Shown: positions 54,891 to 63,046 of the stretch, in pieces
How positions within the stretch are numbered: position 1 is the first letter of the stretch
Layout of the letters: each line of letters opens with the position of its first letter
Position numbers and translations under genes: made by a program
Assembly: GCA_003168265.1 (NCBI GenBank)
Contig: PMSV01000008.1
Location: forward strand, 186,001 to 250,000
DNA from: Chitinophagaceae bacterium
Lineage (GTDB): Bacteria > Bacteroidota > Bacteroidia > Chitinophagales > Chitinophagaceae
DNA: 64,000 nucleotides
Direction: 5' to 3'
Notes under the pieces: generated by a model
Told to the model about the DNA's origin: nothing
What the model saw: only the letters and a program-made list of their open reading frames with translations
Database searches by the model: none

Positions 54891-55431
54891 CTATAGAGTA
54901 ATGTTGTAAAGGCTATCTTCAGATTTTGAAAATATCAATAATCGGCAAAAAAACACGATGAGTTAACAAAAACGTAAACAAAATCCGTGCTGGGGTACTT
55001 TAACAACATTACAAACGTTTAAAGAACTATACTAAGGCAGAACAAATACAACTGTCGAACGAATGCAAATATAACCAGATTTCGGCTTTTCCAAAGAATT
55101 GGGAATCAAACAAGGCCAATGCAAGCTTAAGATGGTGTATATCTTACCTATGATGATTCGTTAAAGAATCACGCTTAATTACCCTGCAGGAACAGGTAAT
55201 CATAAAGGGCATGAATAAATTCACAGCACTCAGGTCTGAAACAGGCGAATAGGAAAGCCCTGATTGAAAATAGATAAACGAAAGCAAATCAGGCAGGAGA
55301 AATCAGTCCTATGGAAAGACCTTGCAACTTCGCCGGATAATTAATAAAAAGGTTAAACCGAAAGATTTAATGTATCTTTAGCGAAGCGACGGCATATAAA
55401 AATAGTTAGAAGCCGTACCCAATCCAATCCA
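54891..55431. other. 540-bp gene-free region with several complementary segments
   Basis: No coding frame of note. On the plus strand several short inverted repeats occur: TGATTC/GAATCA and ATTACC/GGTAAT near 55150-55200, GGCGAA (near 55245) with TTCGCC (near 55335), TAGGA with TCCTA nested inside that pair, CCTGATT/AATCAGG near 55260-55295, and AAAGAT/ATCTTT near 55365-55380. CTTCGC near 55335 could also pair with GCGAAG near 55385. A -7-like TATCTTTA lies near 55375 and three CCAAT units directly precede the ATG at 55432. It may be a long structured leader of the DUF3494 gene or a small RNA; I match it to no known RNA family. Confidence 0.4.
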
Positions 55432-56670
55432 ATGAAAAACAAATTAGCACTGTTTATCGTAACAGCCGTTACGCTATTATCATCCCCAATTTTAAGTTTC
55501 GCTCAAGCGCCCCTCTTAGGAACCGTAGCAAATTTTGTCCTGTATACAATTACCGGGGCAGTGGGCAATACAGGTGTCTCAAGCATTGTAGGTAATGTAG
55601 GAACCAATAATGGCGCCATCACCGGTTTTGTGTCACCTTCTACTCTTGTTGGCAGTATAGATTCCGGTAATGCAGTAACCGTTCAATGCAAAACAGATTT
55701 GTTGGCTGCTTATACCCAATTGTACAACACCGCTCCGACTTCCACAACTCACACGCCTTCTTTTGGAACGGGTGAAACCCTTTTTGCGGGAGTTTATTCA
55801 ATAGCGGCAGCAGGATCTGTGGCTGGAAACCTGACATTGGATGCACAGGGAAATTCCAATGCAATATTTATTTTTAAGTTTGGAGGAGCATTTACGACGG
55901 GGGCTGCTTCTACAATCATTTTGCTTAACGGGGCAAAGGCATGCAATGTGTTCTGGGAAGCGCAGGGCGCTATATCCATGGCCGCAGTTACAACCATGAA
56001 AGGAACTCTTATTGCTAACAATGGAGCGATTTCAATGGGTGCCGGCGGCATGCTCGATGGAAGAATGTTCTCTACTACCGGGGCTGTTTCAGTTTATAGT
56101 GTGACTATACCCGTATCCAGTTGTTTTATCCTTCCTGTTGAGCTCGTGTCGTTCACAGGAGTTTGCGAAAACCAAAATGCAGTGCTGAATTGGAGCACTG
56201 CTTTAGGAACAAATGATGACTATTTTATTGTCGAACGGAGCATTGATGGTATAAACTGGCAGGTAGCAGGAAAAGTTGCGGCAATCATCAGTTCAGCTTC
56301 TCTGAATGCTTATTCTTTTACAGATAATTTGCCGGGTAAAATGATTTCCTACTACAGACTAATGCAAATGGATTTTAGCGGGAATTATTCGTATGGGAAC
56401 ATCATATACATTGAAAATTGCAGTGCTGTCTCAAATGAAAATTTAGTTCTTTTCCCAAACCCATCTAAGGGTAAATTCAGCTTGTATTTTGCTGGCGACA
56501 AGGATAAGGTTAATTCAATTGATATATTCAACTCCTCCGGTCAAAAAATATATAGATCAATTGGCTTTCAACCAATGTTTGATCTCACCAATAATATTCC
56601 AGGGATGTATTTTGTGCGGGTTAATCTGAATTCAAATACAATTGAACAAAAAATTATGCTGATGGATTGA
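55432..56670 (+). CDS. DUF3494 (ice-binding-type) protein with T9SS C-terminal sorting domain
   Basis: 412 residues. Signal peptide (about 1-25, ending LSFAQ). The DUF3494 domain at about 27-232 is an irregular beta-helix rich in Gly/Ala/Thr/Val (NFVLYTITGAVGNTG, GVYSIAAAGSVAGNLTLDAQ, NVFWEAQGAISMAAVTTMKG). After PVELVSFTGVCENQNAVLNW comes a short Ig-like linker domain (240-330). The T9SS type A sorting tail follows: LFPNPSKGKFSLYF through IPGMYFVRVNLNS and IEQKIMLMD. DUF3494 is known from ice-binding and antifreeze proteins but also occurs in non-cold adhesin-like proteins, so ice binding is only a possibility. It is presumably exported and anchored or released at the cell surface by the T9SS. 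Confidence 0.9.
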   Translation: MKNKLALFIVTAVTLLSSPILSFAQAPLLGTVANFVLYTITGAVGNTGVSSIVGNVGTNNGAITGFVSPSTLVGSIDSGNAVTVQCKTDLLAAYTQLYNTAPTSTTHTPSFGTGETLFAGVYSIAAAGSVAGNLTLDAQGNSNAIFIFKFGGAFTTGAASTIILLNGAKACNVFWEAQGAISMAAVTTMKGTLIANNGAISMGAGGMLDGRMFSTTGAVSVYSVTIPVSSCFILPVELVSFTGVCENQNAVLNWSTALGTNDDYFIVERSIDGINWQVAGKVAAIISSASLNAYSFTDNLPGKMISYYRLMQMDFSGNYSYGNIIYIENCSAVSNENLVLFPNPSKGKFSLYFAGDKDKVNSIDIFNSSGQKIYRSIGFQPMFDLTNNIPGMYFVRVNLNSNTIEQKIMLMD

Positions 56671-56818
56671 CGAACAGTTCTTCAAATTTGGTATTAGAAC
56701 CGGGCTCCGTGAAAAATATGACATTTTTGGCTTACTGTTGAATGGCTAACCGAATTGTTTAAACTGAAGATAGCTATCGGAAACATATGACAGCAAACGC
56801 AGAATAACAATTGAAACC

Positions 56819-57391
56819 CTATTCCTTCTTCACAGGGTATGATGATTTCAATTGTAAATCCTTTTCCCGGTGCAGTGACTCATTGGCTTGAAACTGTATT
56901 TTTTGGGAAAGCCAGCTTTGGTGAAAAGGGATCAGCCAATTCTTTTCCAGCTCATCCCGTGTTTGTACCGTGTTATTGAAATAAAGTGTATTCTCATCTA
57001 TAGATCCATTTTCGGCTGCATTGGCCAACTGAGACGCGGGAAGCATTTCCACCTTTTCCTTTATGATAAAGGCCAGTAATAGCCGGTCGAATAAACTTAC
57101 CTGAAACTGGTTTTCAATTTGTTTGATCAGTCTGACCGAGCTATCCGTGCTGCATCCACTGACTTGAATGGAGCGCTCATCTGCCATTAGTACAATGAAT
57201 TGTCCAAAAAAAAGATTGGCATAGCCTTTTACTGGAGCGCCATGAGAATTCCAGCTTTCCACAAAATCGTTTAACCGGGTTTTAACTTCCAATGCTTCCT
57301 TAAGACTGAATGAGCGGTTAGATTGGTAGATCCAAACCCTGGAATTCCCGGAGAAATCTGCGGGTAAGAACTGCCGGAATGCGTAATTCAT
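56819..57391 (-). CDS. Conserved Bacteroidota protein of unknown function
   Basis: 190 residues, soluble, no signal. It begins MNYAFRQFLPADFSGNSRVWIYQSNRSF and contains FVESWNSHGAPVKGYANLFF, GQFIVLMADE and GCSTDSSVRLIKQIENQF, a block pattern I associate with a phylum-specific family often named ABC transporter ATPase. There is no Walker A, Walker B or ABC signature, so that name should not be used. Function unknown. It lies just downstream of the CCG Fe-S gene on the same strand (68 nt gap) and may be co-transcribed. Confidence 0.8.
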   Translation of the reverse strand: MNYAFRQFLPADFSGNSRVWIYQSNRSFSLKEALEVKTRLNDFVESWNSHGAPVKGYANLFFGQFIVLMADERSIQVSGCSTDSSVRLIKQIENQFQVSLFDRLLLAFIIKEKVEMLPASQLANAAENGSIDENTLYFNNTVQTRDELEKNWLIPFHQSWLSQKIQFQANESLHREKDLQLKSSYPVKKE

Positions 57392-57459
57392 GGGGACAAA
57401 GTTAGCAAACTGCCGGCTTTTTCAATTGATGATTAACGATTCAGCAACGCAGATCCCGG

Positions 57460-58236
57460 TTACAAAGAAGCGGCTATCAGCTCCGCTATATCCAAAACCC
57501 TGATTTCCTCCTCTTTTTCTCTGTTTTTAATTCCATCGGTCAACATGGTGTTGCAGAAAGGGCAGGCCGAAGCTATTAATGCAGTTCCCGTTGAAATGGC
57601 TTCATCTGTTCTTTCCAGGTTAACACGGGTATTGCCCTTTTCTTCTTCCTTAAACATTTGGGAACCCCCTGCCCCGCAGCAGAAACCCTTGGATCTGCAG
57701 CGTTTCATTTCAACCAATTCAGCATCCAGCGCTTCAAGGACCTTTCGGGGAGCTTCATAGACCTGGTTTGCCCTGCCCAGGTAACAACTGTCATGATAGG
57801 TGATCCGTTTCCCTTTGAAGCAGCCGCCTTCCTTGATTTTTATCCTGCCTTCGTCGAGCAGGTTTTGGAGAAATTCAGTGTGATGGAGCACTTCGTATTT
57901 GCCACCCAATTCGGGGTATTCATTGCGAAGGGTATTGAAGCAATGGGGGCAAGCCGTGACGATCTTACTGATTTCATAATTGTTTAGCAATTGAATGTTT
58001 TGGTAGGCCATCATTTGAAATAAGAATTCATTGCCAGCCCTTCTAGCCGGATCACCCGTGCACATTTCTTCCTTACCCAGAATGGCATAGCGGACTCCTG
58101 CTTTTTCCAGTATATCTGCAAAGGCCCTGGTGATCTTTTGTGCCCTTTGATCGAAACTCCCAGCACATCCGACCCAAAAAAGCACTTCCGGTTTCTCACC
58201 ACTTGCATGCATTTCCGCCATCGTAGAAACATTCAT
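57460..58236 (-). CDS. CCG-domain (heterodisulfide reductase B-like) Fe-S oxidoreductase
   Basis: 258 residues from the ATG at 58236 (MNVSTMAEMHASGEKPEVLF); the in-frame TTG at 58257 is less likely. Two cysteine-rich CCG domains: the first with WVGCAGSFD, EEMCTGDPARR and ACPHCFNT; the second with DSCYLGRANQVY, GFCCGAGGSQM and SACPFCNTML. Such domains bind a [4Fe-4S] (sometimes non-cubane) cluster and carry electrons in HdrD, GlcF and LutA-type enzymes. In this phylum a partner gene with ferredoxin-like CxxC motifs usually stands next to it, but none is adjacent here: upstream is the divergent Crp/Fnr gene. Cytoplasmic, membrane-associated through partners. Confidence 0.9.
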   Translation of the reverse strand: MNVSTMAEMHASGEKPEVLFWVGCAGSFDQRAQKITRAFADILEKAGVRYAILGKEEMCTGDPARRAGNEFLFQMMAYQNIQLLNNYEISKIVTACPHCFNTLRNEYPELGGKYEVLHHTEFLQNLLDEGRIKIKEGGCFKGKRITYHDSCYLGRANQVYEAPRKVLEALDAELVEMKRCRSKGFCCGAGGSQMFKEEEKGNTRVNLERTDEAISTGTALIASACPFCNTMLTDGIKNREKEEEIRVLDIAELIAASL

Positions 58237-58341
58237 ATGCGATTGATTTGAGGCCAAATCTAAAGCATTTTCTCCTGTTGATCCAAAGCCGGAAAAACAG
58301 CATGATTAGTTTATCGGAGTTGATTTCCATTTCTTAATTTT

Positions 58342-59058
58342 ATGGAAAATTACCTCATGGGGATTGAAGAAAAATTGCTGCTGATCCGCAATTATGATTT
58401 GTGGAGAAACCTGAGCGAAGAGGAATACCACTCGCTTCATGTTGAGGACAATTTTAAGGAGGTTCCGAAGGGGGAATATATCTATTTTGAAGCTTATCAC
58501 CACAATAAGATCTATTTCGCGAAGAAGGGATATATAAGGATCGGATTTATTGACGAAATAGGGAATCAAAAGATCAAGGAGATCATCAAACCGGGAGATT
58601 TTTTTGGGCAGTTCACGCTTGAAAAAGACAATCTTCACGGAGAATTTGCCCAGGCCTACAGGGAAAATATCAGTCTTTGCTCCTTCGCAATCGAAGATTT
58701 TGAGAACCTTCTGAGAAAAAGACCGGATATGGCGCTCAAATACAGTAAATGGGTGGGATTCAAACTGAGAAAAATTGAAAACCGGTTGCAAAACCTGCTC
58801 AACAAGGATGTACGTAAACGCCTGGAGATTTTTTTCAGCCAATTGATCGAAAAAAATCCCGTATCGGGCAAAGAGGGAAGGATCTGTGTTTCGAATTACC
58901 TGACGCATGAGGACATTGCCTCTTTGATCGGTTCCAGCCGCCAAACAGTCACCACCCTGATCAATGAGATGGAAAAGGAGAATGTTATTTCCTATAGCAG
59001 GCGCACTATATGTTTTCCGGATGTTAAAGAACTCCAAAAAAGAACAACTGTCGTTTAA
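58342..59058 (+). CDS. Crp/Fnr family transcriptional regulator
   Basis: 238 residues: an N-terminal cyclic-nucleotide-binding-type beta roll (about 25-125; GEYIYFEAYHHNKIYFAKKGYIRIGF), a dimerisation helix, and a C-terminal winged HTH with LTHEDIASLIGSSRQTVTTLINEMEKE at about 190-215. No N-terminal Cys cluster, so it is not a classical O2-sensing Fnr. The ligand pocket does not show the canonical cAMP Arg-Ser pair clearly, so the effector is unknown. It is divergent from the CCG Fe-S gene and followed by YHS-DoxX-YceI genes, which it may regulate. Confidence 0.92.
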   Translation: MENYLMGIEEKLLLIRNYDLWRNLSEEEYHSLHVEDNFKEVPKGEYIYFEAYHHNKIYFAKKGYIRIGFIDEIGNQKIKEIIKPGDFFGQFTLEKDNLHGEFAQAYRENISLCSFAIEDFENLLRKRPDMALKYSKWVGFKLRKIENRLQNLLNKDVRKRLEIFFSQLIEKNPVSGKEGRICVSNYLTHEDIASLIGSSRQTVTTLINEMEKENVISYSRRTICFPDVKELQKRTTVV

Positions 59059-59123
59059 GCGACACTCGGAAGAAATAGGAAGGGCTATTTTTGATCCATG
59101 GTCAGAATTAATAATCAGAAGCA

Positions 59124-59582
59124 ATGAGGGTCATTTTAATTTTCCTATTAATGCTTAATGCGGCATCCACCATCGCCCAGGATGCAGGCCTTCGTCAAAA
59201 GCATTTCAATCTCAAGGATGGAGTTGCAATCCAGGGATATGATCCGGTCGCCTATTTTCTTCAAAATAGGGCCATTAAAGGAAGCAGGGAATTTGCTTTC
59301 GTCTGCAATGGGGTTGCCTATTATTTCACTAGTGAGGCCGATCTGGCGGAATTCAGGAAAAACCCTGAAATTTATGAACCCCAATACGGAGGATGGTGCG
59401 CATATGCCATGGGCAAAGATGGAACCAAGGTGGAAGTGGATCCGGAGACATTTAAGATAGTCAATGGAAAACTGTTTCTGTTCTATAATCAGTTTTTCAC
59501 GAATACCCTGAAGAGTTGGAATAAGGACGAGGTCGAATTGCACCATCATGCAGACTTGAACTGGACTAAAATATTTCATTAA
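59124..59582 (+). CDS. Secreted YHS domain protein
   Basis: 152 residues with a signal peptide (MRVILIFLLMLNAASTIAQ). The YHS region contains VAIQGYDPVAYFLQN, AFVCNGVAYYFTSEADLAEF and YEPQYGGWCAYAMG; Cys residues in the latter two motifs could bind metal. YHS domains occur in copper and other metal-handling proteins. The role here is unknown. First of a closely spaced trio with DoxX (9 nt) and YceI. Confidence 0.9.
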   Translation: MRVILIFLLMLNAASTIAQDAGLRQKHFNLKDGVAIQGYDPVAYFLQNRAIKGSREFAFVCNGVAYYFTSEADLAEFRKNPEIYEPQYGGWCAYAMGKDGTKVEVDPETFKIVNGKLFLFYNQFFTNTLKSWNKDEVELHHHADLNWTKIFH

Positions 59583-59591
59583 ATTACTGTT

Positions 59592-60005
59592 ATGAAAATT
59601 GGGAATTTGATCATTTGGGTATTGCGTATCGTTGCAGCACTGATCCTGATTCAGACCCTATATTTTAAGTTCAGTGCCCACCCCCAATCAGTGGAACTTT
59701 TTACCGAGATCGGAATGGAGCCCTGGGGCAGGATCGGAACAGGTGTGCTGGAACTGATTGCTTCCCTTTTGATTCTTTATCCCCGGACAACGGGCTATGG
59801 ATCGGTTTTGGGAATGGGTCTTATGGCCGGAGCTATATATTTCCACCTGACAAGGATCGGTATCTATTTTGATGGAGACCCGCTCCTGTTCATTTATGCG
59901 GTCACAGTTTTTGTATGCTGCTCCTTCCTGGCCTTCTTTTTCAGGTCCCAGTTGCTCGCATTGCTCATAAAAAAGAATGTCAGAAATGATCCCGGCCATT
60001 CATAA
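59592..60005 (+). CDS. DoxX-like membrane protein
   Basis: 137 residues with four hydrophobic segments (about 5-25, 48-62, 72-87, 96-120), typical of the DoxX/DoxD fold: WVLRIVAALILIQTLYFKF and GTGVLELIASLLILYPRTTG. In other bacteria DoxX relatives associate with thiol or redox stress. It ends with a short charged C-terminal tail. It lies between the YHS and YceI genes, which suggests a small redox or metal-related unit. Confidence 0.85.
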   Translation: MKIGNLIIWVLRIVAALILIQTLYFKFSAHPQSVELFTEIGMEPWGRIGTGVLELIASLLILYPRTTGYGSVLGMGLMAGAIYFHLTRIGIYFDGDPLLFIYAVTVFVCCSFLAFFFRSQLLALLIKKNVRNDPGHS

Positions 60006-60061
60006 TATTCATGTATGGCTTAAACCGGAGGATAAGTAGATTTGCGAATTATTGGGATAAT

Positions 60062-60598
60062 ATGAAAGAATTCTTTTTTTTGGTTTTGCCTCTTTTACTT
60101 GTTAATTCCCTGAACGCTCAGGACTATAATTTGGATGCTGCAGGCTCGATTCTCAAGTTTAAGATAAAAAATTTCGGCTTTACGGTGGATGGAAGTTTTA
60201 AGGGATTGAAAGGATCCATTGAATTCGATCCGGCAAGGACGTCAGAGGCGAAATTCGATGTTAGTGTGGATGCTGCCACTGTTTTTACAGATAACAGCAT
60301 GCGAGATGATCACTTGCGGGAGGAGGCTTATTTTGATGTGAAGAACCATCCCTTAATCAGTTTTGTCTCCACAAGAGTAATTGCAAACGGGAAAGGCGGA
60401 TCCTTCATGTTATTTGGGAAATTGAATCTTAAGGGAAAAGAGAAGGAGATTTCCTTTCCGTTCACCGCTACGCCTGTGGAGGGGGGATTCCGGTTCAAGG
60501 GTGAATTTAAAATAAACAGGAGGGATTTTGATGTTGGCGGTTACAGTACCCTTTCCGACGAAGTGACGATCGAATTGAATGTGGTAGGGAAGAAATAA
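60062..60598 (+). CDS. YceI family periplasmic protein
   Basis: 178 residues from the ATG at 60062, which begins the signal peptide MKEFFFLVLPLLLVNSLNAQ; an in-frame upstream ATG at 60011 adds an unlikely hydrophilic lead. A lipocalin-like YceI domain follows: SILKFKIKNFGFTVDGSFKG, then SMRDDHLREEAYFDVKNHP, then LNLKGKEKEISFPFTATP and FKINRRDFDVGG. Members bind polyisoprenoid or amide-type lipids. It follows DoxX by 56 nt and is the last gene of the presumed unit. Confidence 0.92.
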   Translation: MKEFFFLVLPLLLVNSLNAQDYNLDAAGSILKFKIKNFGFTVDGSFKGLKGSIEFDPARTSEAKFDVSVDAATVFTDNSMRDDHLREEAYFDVKNHPLISFVSTRVIANGKGGSFMLFGKLNLKGKEKEISFPFTATPVEGGFRFKGEFKINRRDFDVGGYSTLSDEVTIELNVVGKK

Positions 60599-60622
60599 TA
60601 ATTTGACCAACCAAATATTTAT

Positions 60623-61126
60623 ATGCAACTGCAACAAGCTATCGGTCGCGTTTTTGCACAGCTATCCGCTGCCTTGGATCAACTTTCGGCCGCGGAGTAC
60701 ACACAATCCTGCAACTCGCTGCTTGGCAATACCATCGGGCAGCATGTCCGTCATATTATTGAATTGTTTCAATGCCTGGAAAGAGGCTATGAGGGAGGTA
60801 AGGTCAATTATGAGCTGAGGAAAAGAGATCCCCTGATCGAAAATGATAAGGAGCTGGCGATACAACTGCTCCTGGAAATTTATCAGCAATTGCATAAGGA
60901 CAATATAGATCTTCAGCTCGAAGCAAATTATGAGGAAACTGAAAGCCCGGAGAAAATGACAATGCCTACCAACTATTACCGTGAAATGGCCTATAACCTG
61001 GAACATACAATCCATCATATGGCGCTGATCCGGACAGGGATCAATGATGTGAGCAGGATTTCTGTTCCTGAAAATTTCGGAGTGGCGATTTCAACGATGA
61101 AGTATAGAAAACAATGTGCACCGTAA
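60623..61126 (+). CDS. DinB family protein
   Basis: 167 residues, four-helix bundle of the DinB/YfiT superfamily. Putative metal histidines: TIGQHVRHIIELF (about 40-50) and AYNLEHTIHHMALIR (about 125-140). No signal peptide. Members are metal-dependent thiol transferases or hydrolases; the substrate here is unknown. It overlaps the start of the NRDE gene by 13 nt, so the two are translationally coupled. Confidence 0.87.
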   Translation: MQLQQAIGRVFAQLSAALDQLSAAEYTQSCNSLLGNTIGQHVRHIIELFQCLERGYEGGKVNYELRKRDPLIENDKELAIQLLLEIYQQLHKDNIDLQLEANYEETESPEKMTMPTNYYREMAYNLEHTIHHMALIRTGINDVSRISVPENFGVAISTMKYRKQCAP

Positions 61127-61848
61127 CTTATATTCCGGTTAACGGAAAAATAATAATCACTTCCAACAGGGATGAAAAGCAATGGCGTTCTCCTGCGCTT
61201 GAACCGGCTTGCTACAATTTTCCATCTGGAAAAATACTCTTTCCCAGGGATTCACAAGCCGGTGGTACCTGGATCAGCCTGCATGAATCGGGTCATGCGG
61301 TCATTTTTTTGAATGGCGGCCTCGCCAGGCACGAACCCCGCCCTCCCTATAAAAAAAGCAGGGGTATAATCCTGCTCCAATTAGCGGATTCAGCCAACCC
61401 CGCCCGGATCTTCAGTGAAATCGCATTGGATGGAATCGAACCTTTCACAGCAATAATTTATCAGAGAGAATCTCTTTATGAATGTGTATGGAACGGGTCG
61501 GGAAAACATATTCACCAGAAAGATGAAAGCTCTCCGCATATCTGGTCCTCAGTGACGCTCTATGATGGAGAGGCGATCGGCCGAAGAAAAAAATGGTTCG
61601 AAGATTGGATAACGCTAAACCCTGCACTGACTCAGGACCAGGTGATTGAATTTCACCGGACCGCAGGCGACGGCGATCCTTATAATGATCTGGTGATGAA
61701 AAGGGAAGGTTTGGTTTTCACCGTCAGCATAAGTTCAATACAATTGGAGGAGGATAAAGGGTCGATGAAATATATTGACATGAATAATCACTCCCAATCC
61801 ATCCGGGAAATTGACATTGCCAAAGCACCTGGCATTTTAGGGTCATGA
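61114..61848 (+). CDS. NRDE/TANGO2 family protein
   Basis: 244 residues beginning MCTVTYIPVNGKIIITSNRDE. Cys2 is the expected Ntn-type nucleophile once Met is removed, and NRDE gives the family its name. WISLHESGHAVIFLNGG follows at about 50-65. Members of the Ntn-hydrolase-like family have no settled biochemical activity in bacteria; the human relative TANGO2 is linked to metabolic disease. The coding frame overlaps the end of the DinB gene by 13 nt. Confidence 0.9.
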   Translation: MCTVTYIPVNGKIIITSNRDEKQWRSPALEPACYNFPSGKILFPRDSQAGGTWISLHESGHAVIFLNGGLARHEPRPPYKKSRGIILLQLADSANPARIFSEIALDGIEPFTAIIYQRESLYECVWNGSGKHIHQKDESSPHIWSSVTLYDGEAIGRRKKWFEDWITLNPALTQDQVIEFHRTAGDGDPYNDLVMKREGLVFTVSISSIQLEEDKGSMKYIDMNNHSQSIREIDIAKAPGILGS

Positions 61849-61932
61849 AACCGAGTTTAAGCATTTTGTCGCCCACTGAGTTATGAATAATCGAAGTTCC
61901 ATCTACCAAATAGAAAAAATATTAATATTCAG

Positions 61933-62994
61933 ATGAAATGGTTAATGAAGTTTTCCTTCCACCCTCTTTTTATCAAATTGTTTCATTGGGAGTATTGGAG
62001 TTTCAATGTTATTTATATCCCTATTTATCCAGCCTGGATTTGGTTATGTCTGAGAGCAAGATCCTTTTTTTTCTTCGCCGCCTCCAATCCCGGCATTAAG
62101 AACGGTGGATTCCTTGGCGAATCAAAAAAGGAAATTGCCGGGATCATTCCGGAAGAACTGCATCCCAGGACAGCGTTTTTTCCTACACATACAGATCCGG
62201 AACATGTCCTGAAGGAAATCAGGCGACTGGGATTCCATTTTCCCCTGATCGGTAAACCCGATATCGGAGGCAGGGGACGTGGCGTGCACCAGCTTCAAAA
62301 TGAAGAAGAAGTCACCCAATATGTGCAAATGGCCGACCTGGATTTTCATATTCAGGAATTCGTGAAATATGAAAAAGAAGCTGGGATTTTTTATTATCGT
62401 TTTCCCGGGCAACAAAAGGGAAATTTATCCGGAATTGTAAGAAAGGAATTTCTGCAGGTCTGCGGCAATGGCAGGGATTCGGTGGAATCGCTATTAGTTC
62501 AAAACAAGAGAGCGGTTTTGCAGTTACAGTCTCTTCGCAAAAAATACGGCGAGGAATTATCAACAGTATTGCCTGCCGGAGCAATAAAAGTGCTGGTTCC
62601 TTATGGAAATCATGCCAGAGGTGCCCTCTTTATAGATGATTCCCGATTGATCGATGAAGAGCTGACGGAAACCATCGACAGCATCTGCCAAAAACTGGAT
62701 GGTTTTTATTTCGGAAGGCTCGATATAAGGTTCCAGAGCTGGGAGGATTTGAAAAAAGGCAGAAATTTTATAATCATTGAGGTGAACGGTGCTGGTTCGG
62801 AGCCAACCCATATCTATGACCCGGGGCATTCCCTATTTTTTGCATGGAAGGAGATCATCAGGCATTGGAGCCTTCTTTGGAGAATCAGCCGGATCAATCA
62901 CCAGCTTGGTTATCCATATCTTACCTTTAAGGCAGGCTGGCAGATGTTCGCTGAAGACATAAGAGATTCGGAAAAATTAAAAAAAATGGCATAG
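61933..62994 (+). CDS. ATP-grasp protein with N-terminal membrane segment
   Basis: 353 residues. The N-terminal hydrophobic segment (about 20-48, YWSFNVIYIPIYPAWIWLCL) probably associates with the membrane. The rest is an ATP-grasp-like fold: FPLIGKPDIGGRGRGVHQL (nucleotide-binding lysine and glycine loop), DFHIQEFVKYEKEAGIFYYR, and FIIIEVNGAGSEPTHIYDP (Mg-binding Glu-x-Asn, as in D-Ala-D-Ala ligases). Related proteins are often labelled D-alanine-D-alanine ligase, but the substrate part differs and true Ddl has no TM, so I would not name it so. It probably ligates a carboxylate in envelope or cofactor metabolism. Confidence 0.82.
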   Translation: MKWLMKFSFHPLFIKLFHWEYWSFNVIYIPIYPAWIWLCLRARSFFFFAASNPGIKNGGFLGESKKEIAGIIPEELHPRTAFFPTHTDPEHVLKEIRRLGFHFPLIGKPDIGGRGRGVHQLQNEEEVTQYVQMADLDFHIQEFVKYEKEAGIFYYRFPGQQKGNLSGIVRKEFLQVCGNGRDSVESLLVQNKRAVLQLQSLRKKYGEELSTVLPAGAIKVLVPYGNHARGALFIDDSRLIDEELTETIDSICQKLDGFYFGRLDIRFQSWEDLKKGRNFIIIEVNGAGSEPTHIYDPGHSLFFAWKEIIRHWSLLWRISRINHQLGYPYLTFKAGWQMFAEDIRDSEKLKKMA

Positions 62995-63046
62995 GGCGAT
63001 TTGGGCAGCTTTAAGTTTAATGCGTTGAATTGTCTAAATTTATTGC

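Noticed and set aside
54891-55431. RNase P RNA, tmRNA, SRP RNA or c-di-GMP riboswitch in the gap
   Set aside because: None of the conserved core motifs of these RNAs could be found.
58306-59124. 272-codon minus-strand frame opposite the Crp/Fnr gene
   Set aside because: It is a mirror of a well-supported regulator gene with HTH and sensor domains; no independent domain is visible.
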